Shown: positions 36,990 to 48,208 of the stretch, one piece after another
Position numbering within the stretch: the first letter of the stretch is position 1
How the letters are laid out: the number at the start of each line of letters is the position of its first letter
Source: Isoetes taiwanensis
Taxonomy: Eukaryota; Streptophyta; Lycopodiopsida; Isoetales; Isoetaceae
Reading direction: 5' to 3'
DNA length: 64,000 bases
NCBI GenBank assembly: GCA_021234155.1
Contig: JAJEKV010000085.1
Span: forward strand, 4,534,036-4,598,035
Notes under the pieces: generated by a model
The model's database searches: none
What the model was told of the DNA's origin: nothing
Seen by the model: only the letters and a program-made list of their open reading frames with translations
Translations under genes and position numbers: made by a program

Positions 36990-37937
36990 GTGCCTACCCA
37001 CATCCTTCCGATTCCATGTGCTGGTGCAGACAACATTGAAGAGGCTGTGGGCATGTTTATCGAATGGCCTCGGCAGGATATAAGGTATCATGCCAATGAT
37101 TTAGCTACTCCACCACTGACCTCGAATGTAGAATCTGTAGAGGCGGTGTCAGATGCAGATGAAGAAATTGATCCTACAGTGGATCTAGGTACTCGTTTTC
37201 CTCGCAGGATAGCATCAGATGATGATGAACCACCACCTAGTTTCTCAAGAACTGATCTCTTGGATAAGCATTGCCACATTCTTCATGCATGTGATCGAAG
37301 TAAATATGCAGAGGCCATAATTGTCTTCAGTGATCCCCAGGATGCTGTTGACGATGAATTTTTAGGAGACTCAAAGGTGGGCCTCTGTGTGGGAAAGATC
37401 CTTCCTGCACTAATTACAGAGGATCTCAAATGTCATGCTTGTGCAGAACGGCCAGCAGAAAATGCACTTGTACAATGGGAGAATAGCGATGTGATGCTGC
37501 AGGATGGAAGGACTGTCTCACAACATCTGCAAGCTCGAGAAGCTAAAGAAAATGAGGATATGGAAATAGAATCATTTGAGGACAATATTCAGGCTCAATT
37601 CAAACGAAAAAGGAAGTATACTTACACAAATAGAATTCCAAGACAGCCCAAGGGAAAGAGCAAAGAGGAAAGGCTATGCTCCACAACTTCAATCAATAAG
37701 TTCATGAAGTCAAGCTGCTGCAAAAATACTTGCAACAAGAAACTTACGAAGCATCAAGTACGTGAATTAAGAAAAGAATTTTTATCTCAACCATACAATG
37801 CAAGGGTTACGTATTTTTTTGACGTGCTGAGTGTGACTTACACAGGAGAAGGAGAGGACAGGATAGTGTTCAAGGGGATGGAATTGTCCTCGGCCTGGGT
37901 GGCGATGGCTTTAGGTATCACTACCAACATTTTATAA
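36990..37937 (+). CDS. DUF8039-like repeat plus N-terminal part of a DUF7869-family protein
   Basis: The frame opens with the second DUF8039-like core ('PTHILPIPCAGADNIEEAVG'). It continues through an acidic region, a segment 'HILHACDRSKYAEAIIVFSD', a basic patch and the cluster 'CCKNTCNKKLTKHQVRELRK' followed by 'FLSQPYNARVTYFFDVLS'. The paired cysteines followed by a helix with R-x-x-F is the usual N-terminal part of DUF7869 proteins. The frame stops at 37,937, but family-like sequence continues in other frames ('GSKKPRSSTLAT' near 37,993-38,028). This is therefore an early part of a gene, either spliced or broken. Confidence 0.6.
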   Translation: MPTHILPIPCAGADNIEEAVGMFIEWPRQDIRYHANDLATPPLTSNVESVEAVSDADEEIDPTVDLGTRFPRRIASDDDEPPPSFSRTDLLDKHCHILHACDRSKYAEAIIVFSDPQDAVDDEFLGDSKVGLCVGKILPALITEDLKCHACAERPAENALVQWENSDVMLQDGRTVSQHLQAREAKENEDMEIESFEDNIQAQFKRKRKYTYTNRIPRQPKGKSKEERLCSTTSINKFMKSSCCKNTCNKKLTKHQVRELRKEFLSQPYNARVTYFFDVLSVTYTGEGEDRIVFKGMELSSAWVAMALGITTNIL

Positions 37938-38540
37938 TTGGAGAAACAGATTTGAAGCGTGTGGAAAGGTAGTTGAACATGGTAATACCGGGTTCTAAGA
38001 AGCCTAGATCTTCTACATTGGCCACCTAATGTGTGCTAGACAGATTCATTCAGAGAATGAAAGGATTCCCCATAGGAGCAAAAAGAGGTAGAGATGATGT
38101 AAGAGAAAATGTACGCAAAGCTTCCTTCCATTCTTAATAAGAAGCTTATACATAAAGAAGTTGGTGCCGTTGAAGAGCTTACAGAACAACAGTAGCCTTG
38201 AACTCTTTTTATAGTATATGGAAAAGAGAATTTCCAGATGTTGGCATTGCAAAAATACAAACTTTATCTAACCGCAACATCCGCGCGGGTAATTAAGCGT
38301 AAGCTGGAAAAACAAAAGATACGAGAGAGAGACTAAATCTTGCAATTCAACGTCGGCCTCATATGCTAGAGCAACGCCTTGGTAAGTCAATATTGGCATT
38401 GAGAGCATTGTCACAACGGTCTCCTCGAAAATCATCTATGTATAATACATGATAAGATGGATCAGGTTAAGACTTTAGTGCCTAGAAGTCATCATCTAGC
38501 AAAATCAGATGGAGAGGTGATCGCTGAAGAGCAGTTTTGA
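37938..38540 (+). pseudogene. Broken middle of the DUF7869-family gene
   Basis: Short stretches in shifted frames agree with the family ('IIGETDLKRVER' just after 37,935, 'GSKKPRSSTLAT' a little later). Between 38,100 and 38,500 I see no clear coding, so it may be intron or decayed exon. Confidence 0.4.
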
Positions 38541-39756
38541 CAGAGCTTTGACTCATGGGCATGGTGGTCGTGCCTATGGTCATTTTTCACTTGATTTATG
38601 GAAAGATGATTCAAACTTCCACATTGGTTCACTTTCTAGAATATTGCATAACTTGGAATTGGTGCAAGAGGACAAGATAGGTGACTTATGTGGAAGTAAG
38701 CCCAAGCAGATTGCAAATGGATGCAAGCAAAATCAAGGACATCAATCCTTTGAAGAACAAACTTGTTTCCATGGCAGAAGTATTGCCAAGTACTTCAACT
38801 ACAACGAATCCTGAGGTGTTCAACCCTCTTCCTCGAAATCTCTATTTGCAACTTGATAATGCATCAGGCCAAAACAAAAATAGGTATGTCTTTTCATACT
38901 TAACTTATTTGACTTGGCTTAAGGTCTTTAATGAGATCCAAGTGGGTTTTATGATGGTCGGCCACACCCATGATGATATTGACGCTTTATTTGGAAATTT
39001 TTCAACCTTGATGAGTTCGTCGGATGCTTTGACACTACCAGAGCTGCTTTACTTGTTCAGCAAGTGCAATGCAAAATCTCCAATTCCATACTTTATTGAT
39101 GAAGTTCCAAATTGGAAGGCTTTTGTGAAGGGATTCATCCCTGATAAGGGCCAACGCCTGGTTGGGCATACTGAACCCTTGCTCTTCAAATTTAAGATGG
39201 TAGGAGATTGGCCTGTTATGCAATACAAAATGCGTCCTACACATAAAGAGTGGCTTCCAGCAGATTCTCCAGGAGTTCAAATGTGGAAAGAGGATGAACA
39301 TGGTCAGCCAATGATACCAAGTGGCGTGCCACAAAATATTCCTCCTAGACCAACATTGAAAGATCTTCCAGGGTTGAAGGATAGCATCAACAAATACATC
39401 TCCCTATGGAAGGACATATGTAAGAATCAAGAAACTAGCTTGTTTGCAAGGCAATACACGGCAAGTGTTGAGTACTGGAGCCAGCTTCTTATCTCTTTGG
39501 AGGATGTTGCTCCAGGACGTCCTCAAAATGATGCATTTTGGCCACAAACAAGACAAGCTCCTCTAGAACAAACAAAGATTTGTTCCGTGAGGTCGACGTA
39601 TCTGCCTTGGTCACGCGACCTTTACCATCTTATTGTGGCCCGTCAGATGGCCGTCCAGTGTTGCCTCTTGAAGAGTTTGATCCTCACGTACATGTGACAA
39701 AGGGTATGTTTGTTCCAGGCGCCTGCAAAAAATTACCATGCATTTTTAGATTTTGA
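38541..39756 (+). CDS. DUF7869 domain (RNase H-fold transposase-like)
   Basis: The frame at 38,541-38,680 reads 'THGHGGRAYGHFSLDLW' and 'SNFHIGSLSRILHNLE'. The next frame (38,681-39,697, 338 codons) reads 'LYLQLDNASGQNKNRYVFSY' and later 'FMMVGHTHDDIDALFGNFS'. The acidic residues in LDNASGQNKN and GHTHDDID fit the core of DUF7869, a family common in plants and thought to derive from transposases. A +1 shift at about 38,680 separates the halves; it may be a mutation or a small unseen intron. The end overlaps a long inverted repeat. The length is near that expected for the domain, so the ancestral protein was probably largely complete. Confidence 0.7.
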
Positions 39757-40760
39757 GGCTTCTAGATCCTTGTGCTAACAAGCAGAAAAGTTTCCACTTT
39801 GGTTTCTCACCACAAGAATCCATGGAGGCCAAAAGGTTGCCGTTAAATTCAGTTGAAAAATGTTTGTGTATGGGTGTTGCAAACTTTTATGAGTTCGAGA
39901 ATAATGGGATCAATCTGCTCTATCTTTATGGTAACTTTTACTTATGTTCTATTTGTTTTATTGTGATGAAATTCAAAAAGTTACAAAATTGATGAAAGCC
40001 TCAAATGAATTCTAGTTTTTTTCTGGTTTGAATTCTAAAATTTTTGTCTCACCGGGGGGGGGGCTGTGATGTCCTTAAGGCCCCGAAGGGGCACAAAATT
40101 TTTTTTGCAACACAAACCATTAACATCCAACATATAAAAATTAAACCCCCAACACATAACAACCATTGACATTAACAACCAACACATAACTACCATTGAC
40201 ATTAATTAACACAACCATTGGGTCCAACACATTTAAATTAAAATCCCCCTTAAACCCCCTTTGGTTTGGGTGCATATTCACACGGGGGGTGACGAGGGCA
40301 GCGAGAGCCCTCATAATTGTATTTTGCACGCATAAAATCAACACCATATAGTATTCTCGCTTGAAATCTTATAGTATTTTTGTAATCTTGTTATACAAGA
40401 TAGCAAATTTTGTACTTGCATACCCCACAAACGAGGAACTTTATATACGGTGTAGATTAAGGAATAAGGGGTGAATATACCTATCCAACAGACTCTCGTT
40501 CTGAGTCACCCCCGTGGTGAATATGCACCCAAACCAAAGGGGTTTAAGGGGATTTTAATTTAAATGTGTTGGACCCAATGGTTGTGTTAATTAATGTCAA
40601 TGGTAGTTATGTGTTGGTTGTTAATGTCAATGGTTGTTATGTGTTGGTTGTTATGTGTTGGGGATTTAATTTTTATATGTTGGATGTTAATGGTTTGTGT
40701 TGCAAAAATTTTTTGTTCCTTCGGGCCTTAGGGACACCTCCGGTGTGACAAAATTTTTAG

Positions 40761-40810
<50 letters not shown>

Positions 40811-41123
40811 AGAATTCATTTGAGGCTTTAATCACCTGTAGCTTTTGAATTTCATCACAATAAAAAACAAATAGAACATAAGTAAAAGTTACCATAAAGA
40901 TAGAGCAGATTGATCCCATTATTCTCGAAAGTCATAAAGTTTGCAACACCCATACACAAACATTTTTCAACCTGAATTTAATAAAACTTTGGCCTCCATG
41001 GATTCTTGTGGTGGGAAACCAAAGTGGAAATTTTCTCGCTTGTTAGCACAAGGATCTAGAAGCCTTGGAATTTGCTTAATAACTGCCTCAAAATCTAAAA
41101 ATGCATGGCAATTTTTTGCAAGC
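39721..41123. repeat. Long inverted repeat (573- and 620-bp arms, 210-bp loop)
   Basis: The left arm 39,721-40,293 reappears as reverse complement in 40,504-41,123. Landmarks are CTAGATCCTTGTGCTAACAA on both sides, 'ATGGATTCTTGTGGTG' and its complement, and CACCCAAACCAAAG at the inner ends. The arms differ by a ~20-bp deletion in the left arm after 39,757, a 48-A tract in the right arm, and scattered substitutions. The outer parts encode the same peptide in divergent directions ('LLDPCANK', 'FHFGF', 'QESMEAK'). Confidence 0.95.
40761..40808 (+). repeat. 48-base poly(A) tract inside the inverted repeat
   Basis: Forty-eight uninterrupted A residues. The partner position in the left arm (about 40,015-40,022) has only seven T residues, so the tract expanded or was inserted after the inverted repeat formed. 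Confidence 0.97.
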
Positions 41124-41202
41124 TTCATTTGGAATGAGCCATAAAACAATATCCAATAGCACAATCCTGTATTAATCAGCTGGTAGGATGTGAAAGCCTA
41201 CC

Positions 41203-41750
41203 AAACCCGGCCAAAAAATTGCTGTTTTAGCATAGATAACTACTTAACCAAACATATCTATATTATACATTATCAAAAAGATCTCTGAGAGAGCTTTCCA
41301 ACGCAATAAAAATCATCTCAAACAGTAGCTCGGATCAAAAGTTATGATAAGAAATGTGTTGCCTCTGGTGGGAAACCGCACTAAATTTTCCCTCCCTTCA
41401 TGTGCCCAACCCGGCCGAAAAATTGCTGTTTTAGCATAGATAACTTAACCAAACATATCCATATTGTACATTATCAAAAAGATCTCGGAGAGAGCTTTCC
41501 AACGCAATAAAAATCATCTGAAACAGAGCTCTGGATCAAAAGTTATGATATGAAATGTGTTGCCGGCGGGGAAACTGCACTACATGTGCCCTTCAAGCCC
41601 TTCATGCGCCCTTCAAGCCCTTCATGTGCCCATTATGCACCACACACACAAAAAGAGGGCTTTTGTTGTGAGCCATTGGTTGTTGACCATTATGCACCAC
41701 ACGCACAAAAAAAAGACTTTTGTTGTGAGCCATTGGTTGTTGACCATTGA
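41203..41750. repeat. Direct tandem repeats (~165 bp and ~55 bp units)
   Basis: The unit beginning AACCCGGCCAAAAAATTGC (41,206) returns from 41,408 with about 95% similarity over ~165 bp. Next to it, a ~55-bp unit with 'TTTTGTTGTGAGCCATTGG' occurs at 41,657 and 41,714. 'CCCTTCAAGCCCTTCATG' is doubled at 41,588-41,630. No gene. Confidence 0.9.
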
Positions 41751-41924
41751 AAAAAAAAGGCTAAAATCAATGGCTCAGAAATGGTGCACTCTAGATGTAC
41801 GCATTAGTACATCCATTTGAATACATCACGAAATCATAGGAAAACCTTAGTGAAAAGCGTACAAAAACACAAAGAAAACCCCCTGTTATTATGCTACATA
41901 TTGGTCAGAAGTGCTTATATGGTG

Positions 41925-42720
41925 ATTCACTCATCATCATGATCTGCTGTGGTGATCCCACTTATCTCATAGCTATTGCGCTCGGGAAGCCAAATGAGGT
42001 GGATCATAACACTAATCAGCCGGGGCAATGAATCTCAAAGACCATTGGCTTTGGATTGCGTGTAGGGATCAAGAAGAATACCCCTATCACTGCAACCCAC
42101 AAGATCAGTGTAGCTCATTGAGCACTTGATCGCCTCGATGTGGTGAAATGTAAGAAGGCTTAATAATCCATGAGAGATGAATGACCTCTAGCCCCTAATG
42201 GAGCTGCTTTTATAGTGAAGTAAAATTATTGATGTGAATTATTTGTAGCGCCATTATTGTAAGTATCATGTACTCGTACAAGTATGAAATATTTAATTAC
42301 TCAAATTCTATACATCAACTAATATTCACTATGCTTATATTATATATATCCTTAATGGATACACAAATCATAAGTGCTTATATTATTATATCCTTAATGT
42401 GTATACAGATCATCATCGATTCACTCATCATCAACACCGCCGAGGTAATGGCATTCAGCTCATAGATCTCCGATCGAAGCCAATATAGGTGGATCACAAC
42501 ACTAGTGAGCTTCCGCAAGCACTCAAGTAGACCATCCGCTTTGGATTGACCCATGGATCCATCTTGACACCCTTTATTGCTAATCATACGACATCATTGT
42601 AGCTCATGTAGCACTTGATGGTTTGATGTTCTCCGGACGATCGTGCAAGGAAGCCATGGGAGATGAATGACCTCTACCAATCAATGGAGCTACTTTTATA
42701 GTCAAGTAAAATTATTGATG
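41925..42720. repeat. Diverged direct repeat of ~310 bp
   Basis: 41,925-42,235 and 42,413-42,720 share order and sequence, for example TTCACTCATCATC, GGTGGATCA(T/C)AACACTA, 'GCTTTGGATTG', 'AGCACTTGAT' and 'TATAGT(G/C)AAGTAAAATTATT'. Identity is moderate. The intervening 42,240-42,410 is A/T-rich. Confidence 0.85.
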
Positions 42721-42865
42721 TCCACCGCAAAGAAAAAATTATTGGGTATATATGAAAAGTACCATACAAGTATGTATATGATCCAATAATTTCTATGTAT
42801 ATACCATCAATAATTTTGGTGCGTTATACCATCAATAATTTTGGTGGGTATAAATATACATCAAA

Positions 42866-43246
42866 TTGCCCGAACAACATTGGCCTCCGCTTTTAGCCAT
42901 GTGGTCTCATTTCGTCCCGAACGTGATTCCATTACCGCAAGATGAATCACTTAAAACTTCAAGCGTTGTCGCGAGCGAGAAATACCCATGGAAGATCGAT
43001 GACCATCGCCGCCTCAATCCTCACTATTATCCCGATCCCTTCGATGTTATCATCCATCCGATATGGAATAGAGAGCATCAAGACATGATAGAAAAGATCA
43101 CCGGGTGCTCGGTGACAATGACTCGTAAGAGTCCCCTAAATCAATACTTGTCATCCGGATCATCTTGTCAATACTTGTTTGAAGAGTTCATGATCGAAAG
43201 GATCTCTCGAGCGCCTTCTGCTGGTTCTGATGATTCAGAAGAATAA
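42866..43246 (+). CDS. Hypothetical protein, 126 codons
   Basis: An open frame of uncertain start ends in an acidic tail at 43,246. It is rich in histidine, proline and aromatic residues, with a distinctive stretch 'HYYPDPFDVIIHPIWNREHQ'. The G+C content is higher than in the flanks, which favours real coding, and it could be the last exon of a longer gene whose upstream part I cannot see. Family not recognised. The repeat at 42,413-42,720 lies directly upstream. Confidence 0.35.
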   Translation: MPEQHWPPLLAMWSHFVPNVIPLPQDESLKTSSVVASEKYPWKIDDHRRLNPHYYPDPFDVIIHPIWNREHQDMIEKITGCSVTMTRKSPLNQYLSSGSSCQYLFEEFMIERISRAPSAGSDDSEE

Positions 43247-43299
43247 TAGTAGAAGAATAATAGTACTTGTCATCTTGTTGTAATCCGGTTGTGTTAGTA

Positions 43300-43440
43300 C
43301 ACAATAGGTATACATAACCTTTTGTAATACACATAACCATACTATAAGTATTGAGGTATACATAACCATACTATAAGTATTGAGGTACACATAACCATAC
43401 TATATGTATTGAGGTATACATAACCCTCCAAGGTATACTA
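43300..43440. repeat. Short tandem repeat, ~29-bp unit
   Basis: 'TATACATAACCATACTATAA' followed by 'GTATTGAGG' occurs three to four times between 43,306 and 43,430. Confidence 0.85.
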
Positions 43441-43864
43441 TATAAAAATTATTCCAACTTGTCTTCAGAATTTCAACTTTAATGAAACTCTGCTTTTCAA
43501 GGAGCAAAAGCTCATCGCTGAGGGAAGTTGATCCGGGAAGCTGAGCGGCATAGGTCAAAGAGCTGCAGAAAATATTGTTACGCTTGCCCAAAACCCATTC
43601 TGGCAGGGCAGTGTTCCATCCCAAAAAAAATCTTAGCAAGAGATCCACCTGCAGAGCGGAACTTCAAGCTAGGAAATGGCAAAGGAAATAACCAGATATG
43701 AGCTAGAAAAAGGGTAAGGATTGGCCGAAGTAGCTCCCCATCCATCTGGCTCGAAGGAAAACTCCTCCAAAGATTTGAGATCTTCTCATGACTGCGCCAT
43801 AGCCACGCCTGCGAAGGAATGGGGCTGGATGACCGAGAGTTTACAGGCAGCAGCCAGTTTGGAG

Positions 43865-43955
43865 CAGTCACCAGCATATGCTAGGCATATACCGGCATAT
43901 ACCTGGATATGCCCACATACCAGGGTTTTTCCCCCTAGGGGCAACCCAAAAAACA
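43865..43955. repeat. Repeat shared with 4,262-4,350 and 26,030-26,115
   Basis: All three places contain GCATATAC, TATGCC and then GGGTTTTTCCCC or GGGTTTTCCCC followed by a G-run and GGCAACCCAAAA. The motif includes a small hairpin (GGGTTTTTCCCCC...GGGGC). Here it ends about 100 bp before the start of the scramblase gene, so an old transposon fragment may form part of that gene's 5' flank. Confidence 0.7.
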
Positions 43956-44058
43956 AGGTTTAAATACAGTACACGTGTTCCTATTTCTAAGACACTAGAA
44001 AGAACATTTCCTTAGCATGTAGCCTAGGCTAACATTTCCATGCTAGGAGGCCGGATCT

Positions 44059-47000
44059 ATGGCGATCGCATTGATTCGTGCGAAGTCCAAATTTTCTTCG
44101 GTTAGTATGATCTTTTTTGGTGTTATAATATGCTTTTTCATTTTCTCCATCTTCGTAGTGTTGTAATTGCTAATTTTCATTTGATATGCAGAACAAAGGA
44201 GTGACAAGACTCTGCTTCGTGGCTAGACTTGGCAATGTTCTTCTTTCCCAGGAGTCCCCCATTTTGAATGGACTCAGAAATTTGAGCTTCTTGTGCCATC
44301 CGTTGCAATCAAATGTTAATAGGTTGGAAGCAAGTTCTCGTGTTGGGGGATTTCATGTTGCAGCTTTTTGTTTGGATAATTGCAATCCCATGTTAATGAA
44401 GAAAGTAGGAAGATGTAGACAGGAGCATACAATAAGCAGAGACTGGCTAGCTGGACGAATAATGGCAGCCAAGAAACGTCGTTCAACTCAAAAGCTAAAT
44501 CAAAGGCGGCAACCTTTGCAGTCAGAAGAAGGTGCAAAGTTATCACAACCAGAAGTAACCGAGCCACTAATAGGATCCCTTGTTCCAGATACACCTGAAG
44601 CAGTATGCCTTTTAGTCTTTTCATCTTGGATGTTCTTTTCATATTCCCTTTCCCTTGAACGGCAAGTAGATTAAACTGTCGTTAACTTAAACATCTGGTG
44701 GCAATCCGTGCTGGATTTAAGTGAGCAATTTCATATGAATACTTGCAGAAGAAGATAGCACCCGTGTTGGCAAGACCTGATTTGCTAATCACTCGAAATG
44801 TTGAATGGGCAAATATTGCATTTGGTTTTGAACAGGTAAAAGAGTTGCATGCTGGCAATTTAGTTCAAATCATAAAGTCATGTAATTCTTTGTTTGCAAA
44901 TCTATGTACAGCGCAACAGATATATCATCATGGACCCACGTGAGCCCCAAACTGTGAGTAGTTGGCTAGTGCAGGTCTAATTTTGCGCCGAAGTTGGAAA
45001 GCCTGACCTGCTCTTTGTGATCTCAGCCTGTTGGTTACATTATTGAAGAGAGCAACTTGGTTTTGCGCCAGGTTTTAGTCCAAATTTGTTCATCAGTCTT
45101 GCACTCTTTTTTGGTTTCTAAAGATCAATTACTTTCAGCTTCTCCGCAAGAGACGACCATTCATTGCATATGTATTGGATGGCCTTGGAAATGAAATCTT
45201 TAAGGTGAGAAATTACATCTTATGTAGTGAGACATAGATTAATACAAATGAGACTGAATAGTGATATTACAGTTGATGTTAGGTGAGATATAGATTAATA
45301 GAAATGATACTGAACAGTATAGTTGATGTTTTGTGATGGGATATAGATTAATACAGACATTCATATGACACTATGAACAAAAGGCTTAGGGGACTAGCAG
45401 GTAGTTGTATGTAGTTAACATAACTTTCTGTAGCATCACTTTTTATTGTTTGAAGGCGAACAGTTTTACTTAATATGTAACCTATCTGTATTCAGGTCCG
45501 GAGACCGGCATGGCTCATTACCAGTAAAATTGAAGTTGAAATAAATGGGAAGGTACAGAGGTCAACATGCTATTTTAGTCTGAAATGAGGCCAACTTGTA
45601 AAATGACTTACTGAGAACCATCACCAGGAACAGTTGCAACATGCATATGGTTGGTAATAGTATAGATGACATAATTCTCACTACTGAGGTTGGATCTCCT
45701 GAAAGAACAGAAATTGAAACCATGCAAAGTGAAGCCATCATGAGAACCTTCAATTGCATCCTAGTTCAATGACATCAGCTAGTTAAAGTGGTTTTAGATG
45801 TGCACTCATTGTAACAATAGCCGTATGGATGTTTCTGTCAATAATAATGTAAAGCATATGGTGTCATAAAGTATTTCCATTTCGTAAAACTCTTGATTTC
45901 TGCTAAAACATCAACGCACTTTTCTAGATTGATGTCTCATCCAATTGTTGGTCAAGTTGTAATTTTTTCAAATTAGAAACACAGAAAATGGAGACGGCAT
46001 GTTGGTCATAGTCTGCAGCAATGTATATATCATCTTCTAACCTCTTAATGGTGCAAACTTATTTTCATCAGTTATGTGGGGTAGTACATGGGAGATGGCA
46101 TCTTTGGAAGAGGTTTTATGACCTGTATTTAGGGTATGTAAAGCATTTCAACTCTTAAGCATGATAGTATAGTATGCATTTGTGACCGCGAATTTTGACT
46201 GCCCTTATTGTTTAAAATGTTTAGCCCTCAAATATAGACAGTGAATATGAAGTACCGCCAAATGTCTTGCACATGCTTAGTTGTTAGCGAATGCCACTGG
46301 CATTCACCTATGTCATCTCCACAAAATGGTTCATTTCAAGTGCTAAGCAAGAATTATTAGCTTAGTTATACTATTATTATTTAAAAGAACCTATTTGGGA
46401 TGTTGTTTTAAGAAATTAAGCTTGCAATTATTTCTATGCAATGAATGGTACTTTTATTTTTAAGAAGCAAGTAGTTATTCAGTTTCTTACTGCCTACAAT
46501 ATGCACTAAATGTCACATATTATGACACTTCTTATGATGCTTCAGCAATACTCAGTTTGGTGCTGTGGACAATCCCGGATTTTGGAATTGGACATTTACT
46601 GTGCATGATGAAGATGGACAAGCTTTGGCAGAAGTTGACAGGAACTGGCGGGGCTTTGGCTTTGAGGTATATGCTGTCTATCTTTCTTTGTAATCCACCC
46701 TTCTGAACTCTCGTATCTTCTGAACTCTCATATCTACAGCTGTTCACTGATGCTGGTCAATATGTAGTACGATTTGGGAGACAATCACATGTGGAAAATG
46801 AGCGGCTTCCTACCGGAGCTCAGGTATTGGATTTGATGCTTTTTTGGGTAAATATGGTTGCTCTCTAATGCGTATATGTATAGGTTGATGTGCTTCAAAT
46901 TTCTAGACCACTGACATTGTTAGAAAGAGCGACTGTTCTTGCCCTGGCTATTTCTCTTGACAATGACTATTTTTCTAACCGTGGCGCAGGGTAAGTGTTG

Positions 47001-47108
47001 CTTTAGATGTGATGACACTTGGGCTCCTGGGTAGCATCTCCATGTACTAATTATCCTTTATACAGGTGGGGAATCCCCATTCCCTTTATTGGTGGTGCAG
47101 AAGAGTAA
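44059..47108 (+). CDS. Phospholipid scramblase-family protein (AIM25/At2g04940 type), 11 exons
   Basis: Exons: 44,059-44,100, 44,192-44,602, 44,749-44,835, 45,027-45,071, 45,139-45,204, 45,496-45,552, 46,072-46,133, 46,546-46,666, 46,740-46,823, 46,884-46,990 and 47,066-47,108. All introns are GT...AG, phases agree and the total is 1,125 bases (374 residues). The scramblase domain covers roughly residues 150-374. Diagnostic blocks are 'VGYIIEESNLVLRQ', 'RRPFIAYVLDGLGNEIFKVR', 'GRWHLWKRFYDLYLG', 'NPGFWNWTF' and 'RNWRGFGFE', 'RPLTLLERATVLALAISLDN' and the terminal 'WGIPIPFIGG'. Family members have a beta-barrel core and are linked to lipid movement or mitochondria. The basic, serine-rich N-terminus looks like a mitochondrial presequence. 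The ATG was chosen because it opens a 14-codon exon in the right phase; exon 2 could also hold an internal start. No damage is visible. Confidence 0.9.
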
Positions 47109-48208
47109 ATTTGTCATTGTGACAATCTAATTTTGACAACTGGCAATAAGTTGCTTTATACATTATACTTGCTTCATGATGCGTCTATCTGGTCAGTGAC
47201 CAGAGGCTAAACACAAAGTGGTTAAGCACATGGGAAGTAATTTAGCTAACCATGAAAGTCACGATCCGATTGGCGATACCCATTTGCAATTTTGCTTATT
47301 TTACCTCTGAATTGTGATCCTTTAGAGTTTCTAATGATTTTTGTAGGCCACTGCTTTTAATGAAATCCTCTGGATCTACACAGGAAATGAGCACAACAGG
47401 GAATGCTCTTACGCTTGTACAGAGCCAAAAATTGCAGTGATAATTATATTGGTATAATTTTCACACTTCGTATTTGCACATCTTAGTGTTACGATTCCAA
47501 ACTCTACAGTAATAGAACCTGAGGGTTTCAGTCATGTCACATAAGCGGTAGTAAAATAACTAAAGACGGGTTTGTGGAAGTTTCAGTTGCAATAGCACAG
47601 TGTGTAAAATAAGTAAGATGGGTTTGTGACTGTGTACAAGTTTATAGGCCAACAATGTGACGGAATCATCGCTAGGACATTATGCACGCCACCTAAATAA
47701 GGAAAAGCAAGTTGCCAGAAACGTTAAAAATCCTTCAAGTAATTCTAATTAGGGACGCCTCACATGTCAGCGGCAAAACTTGCCGGACGTCAAGCCGTTC
47801 AAGACGCTCAGGTCTGAACTGCTCCAGCAGTTCGGGGACGACCGGCTCAGACGTCAAACCGGCCGTCTCAGATTTAGTTCATGTGAATGCGTAAGAATTT
47901 ACATGTGAGGCGCCTCTAAGCTAGCTAGGTTTGAACGTTTATGGAAAGGCATAGAAGGAAATTATTGGGAAGTTTTAATGAAGTATACAATGTCGTGATA
48001 GTATATTTTCAGTAAAATTTCGAGATTTACTCTATAGCAAGATTTGCAGCTCGACTTGGCAACGGAGAAAGACTTGGGAATGGAGAAAATAAATAAATTT
48101 GAATCTCACTTTAATAGGCCAATTGCCCATGGGACCGATTAATTCGCAACACAAAGGCATAAGAGCTGCATGTCTTCTATTTTTTGGATCTTCCTCTTCG
48201 CGTAAAAA
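47109..48208. other. 3' flank of the scramblase gene
   Basis: Presumed 3' untranslated region and intergenic DNA. 47,760-47,880 is locally G/C-rich with several inverted or repeated copies of CAGACGTC/GACGCTCAGG-like words. A minus-strand frame at 48,032-48,223 is unrecognised. No other gene is seen. Confidence 0.5.

Noticed and set aside
40141-40748. Frames with repeated 'VLINVNGSYVLVVNVNGCYV' on both strands
   Set aside because: They come from the A/T-rich direct repeats within the inverted repeat and are mirror images of each other.
43400-43877. Minus-strand frames that might be a reverse transcriptase
   Set aside because: No diagnostic motif (no YxDD, no RQGCPLS-type block); left unassigned.
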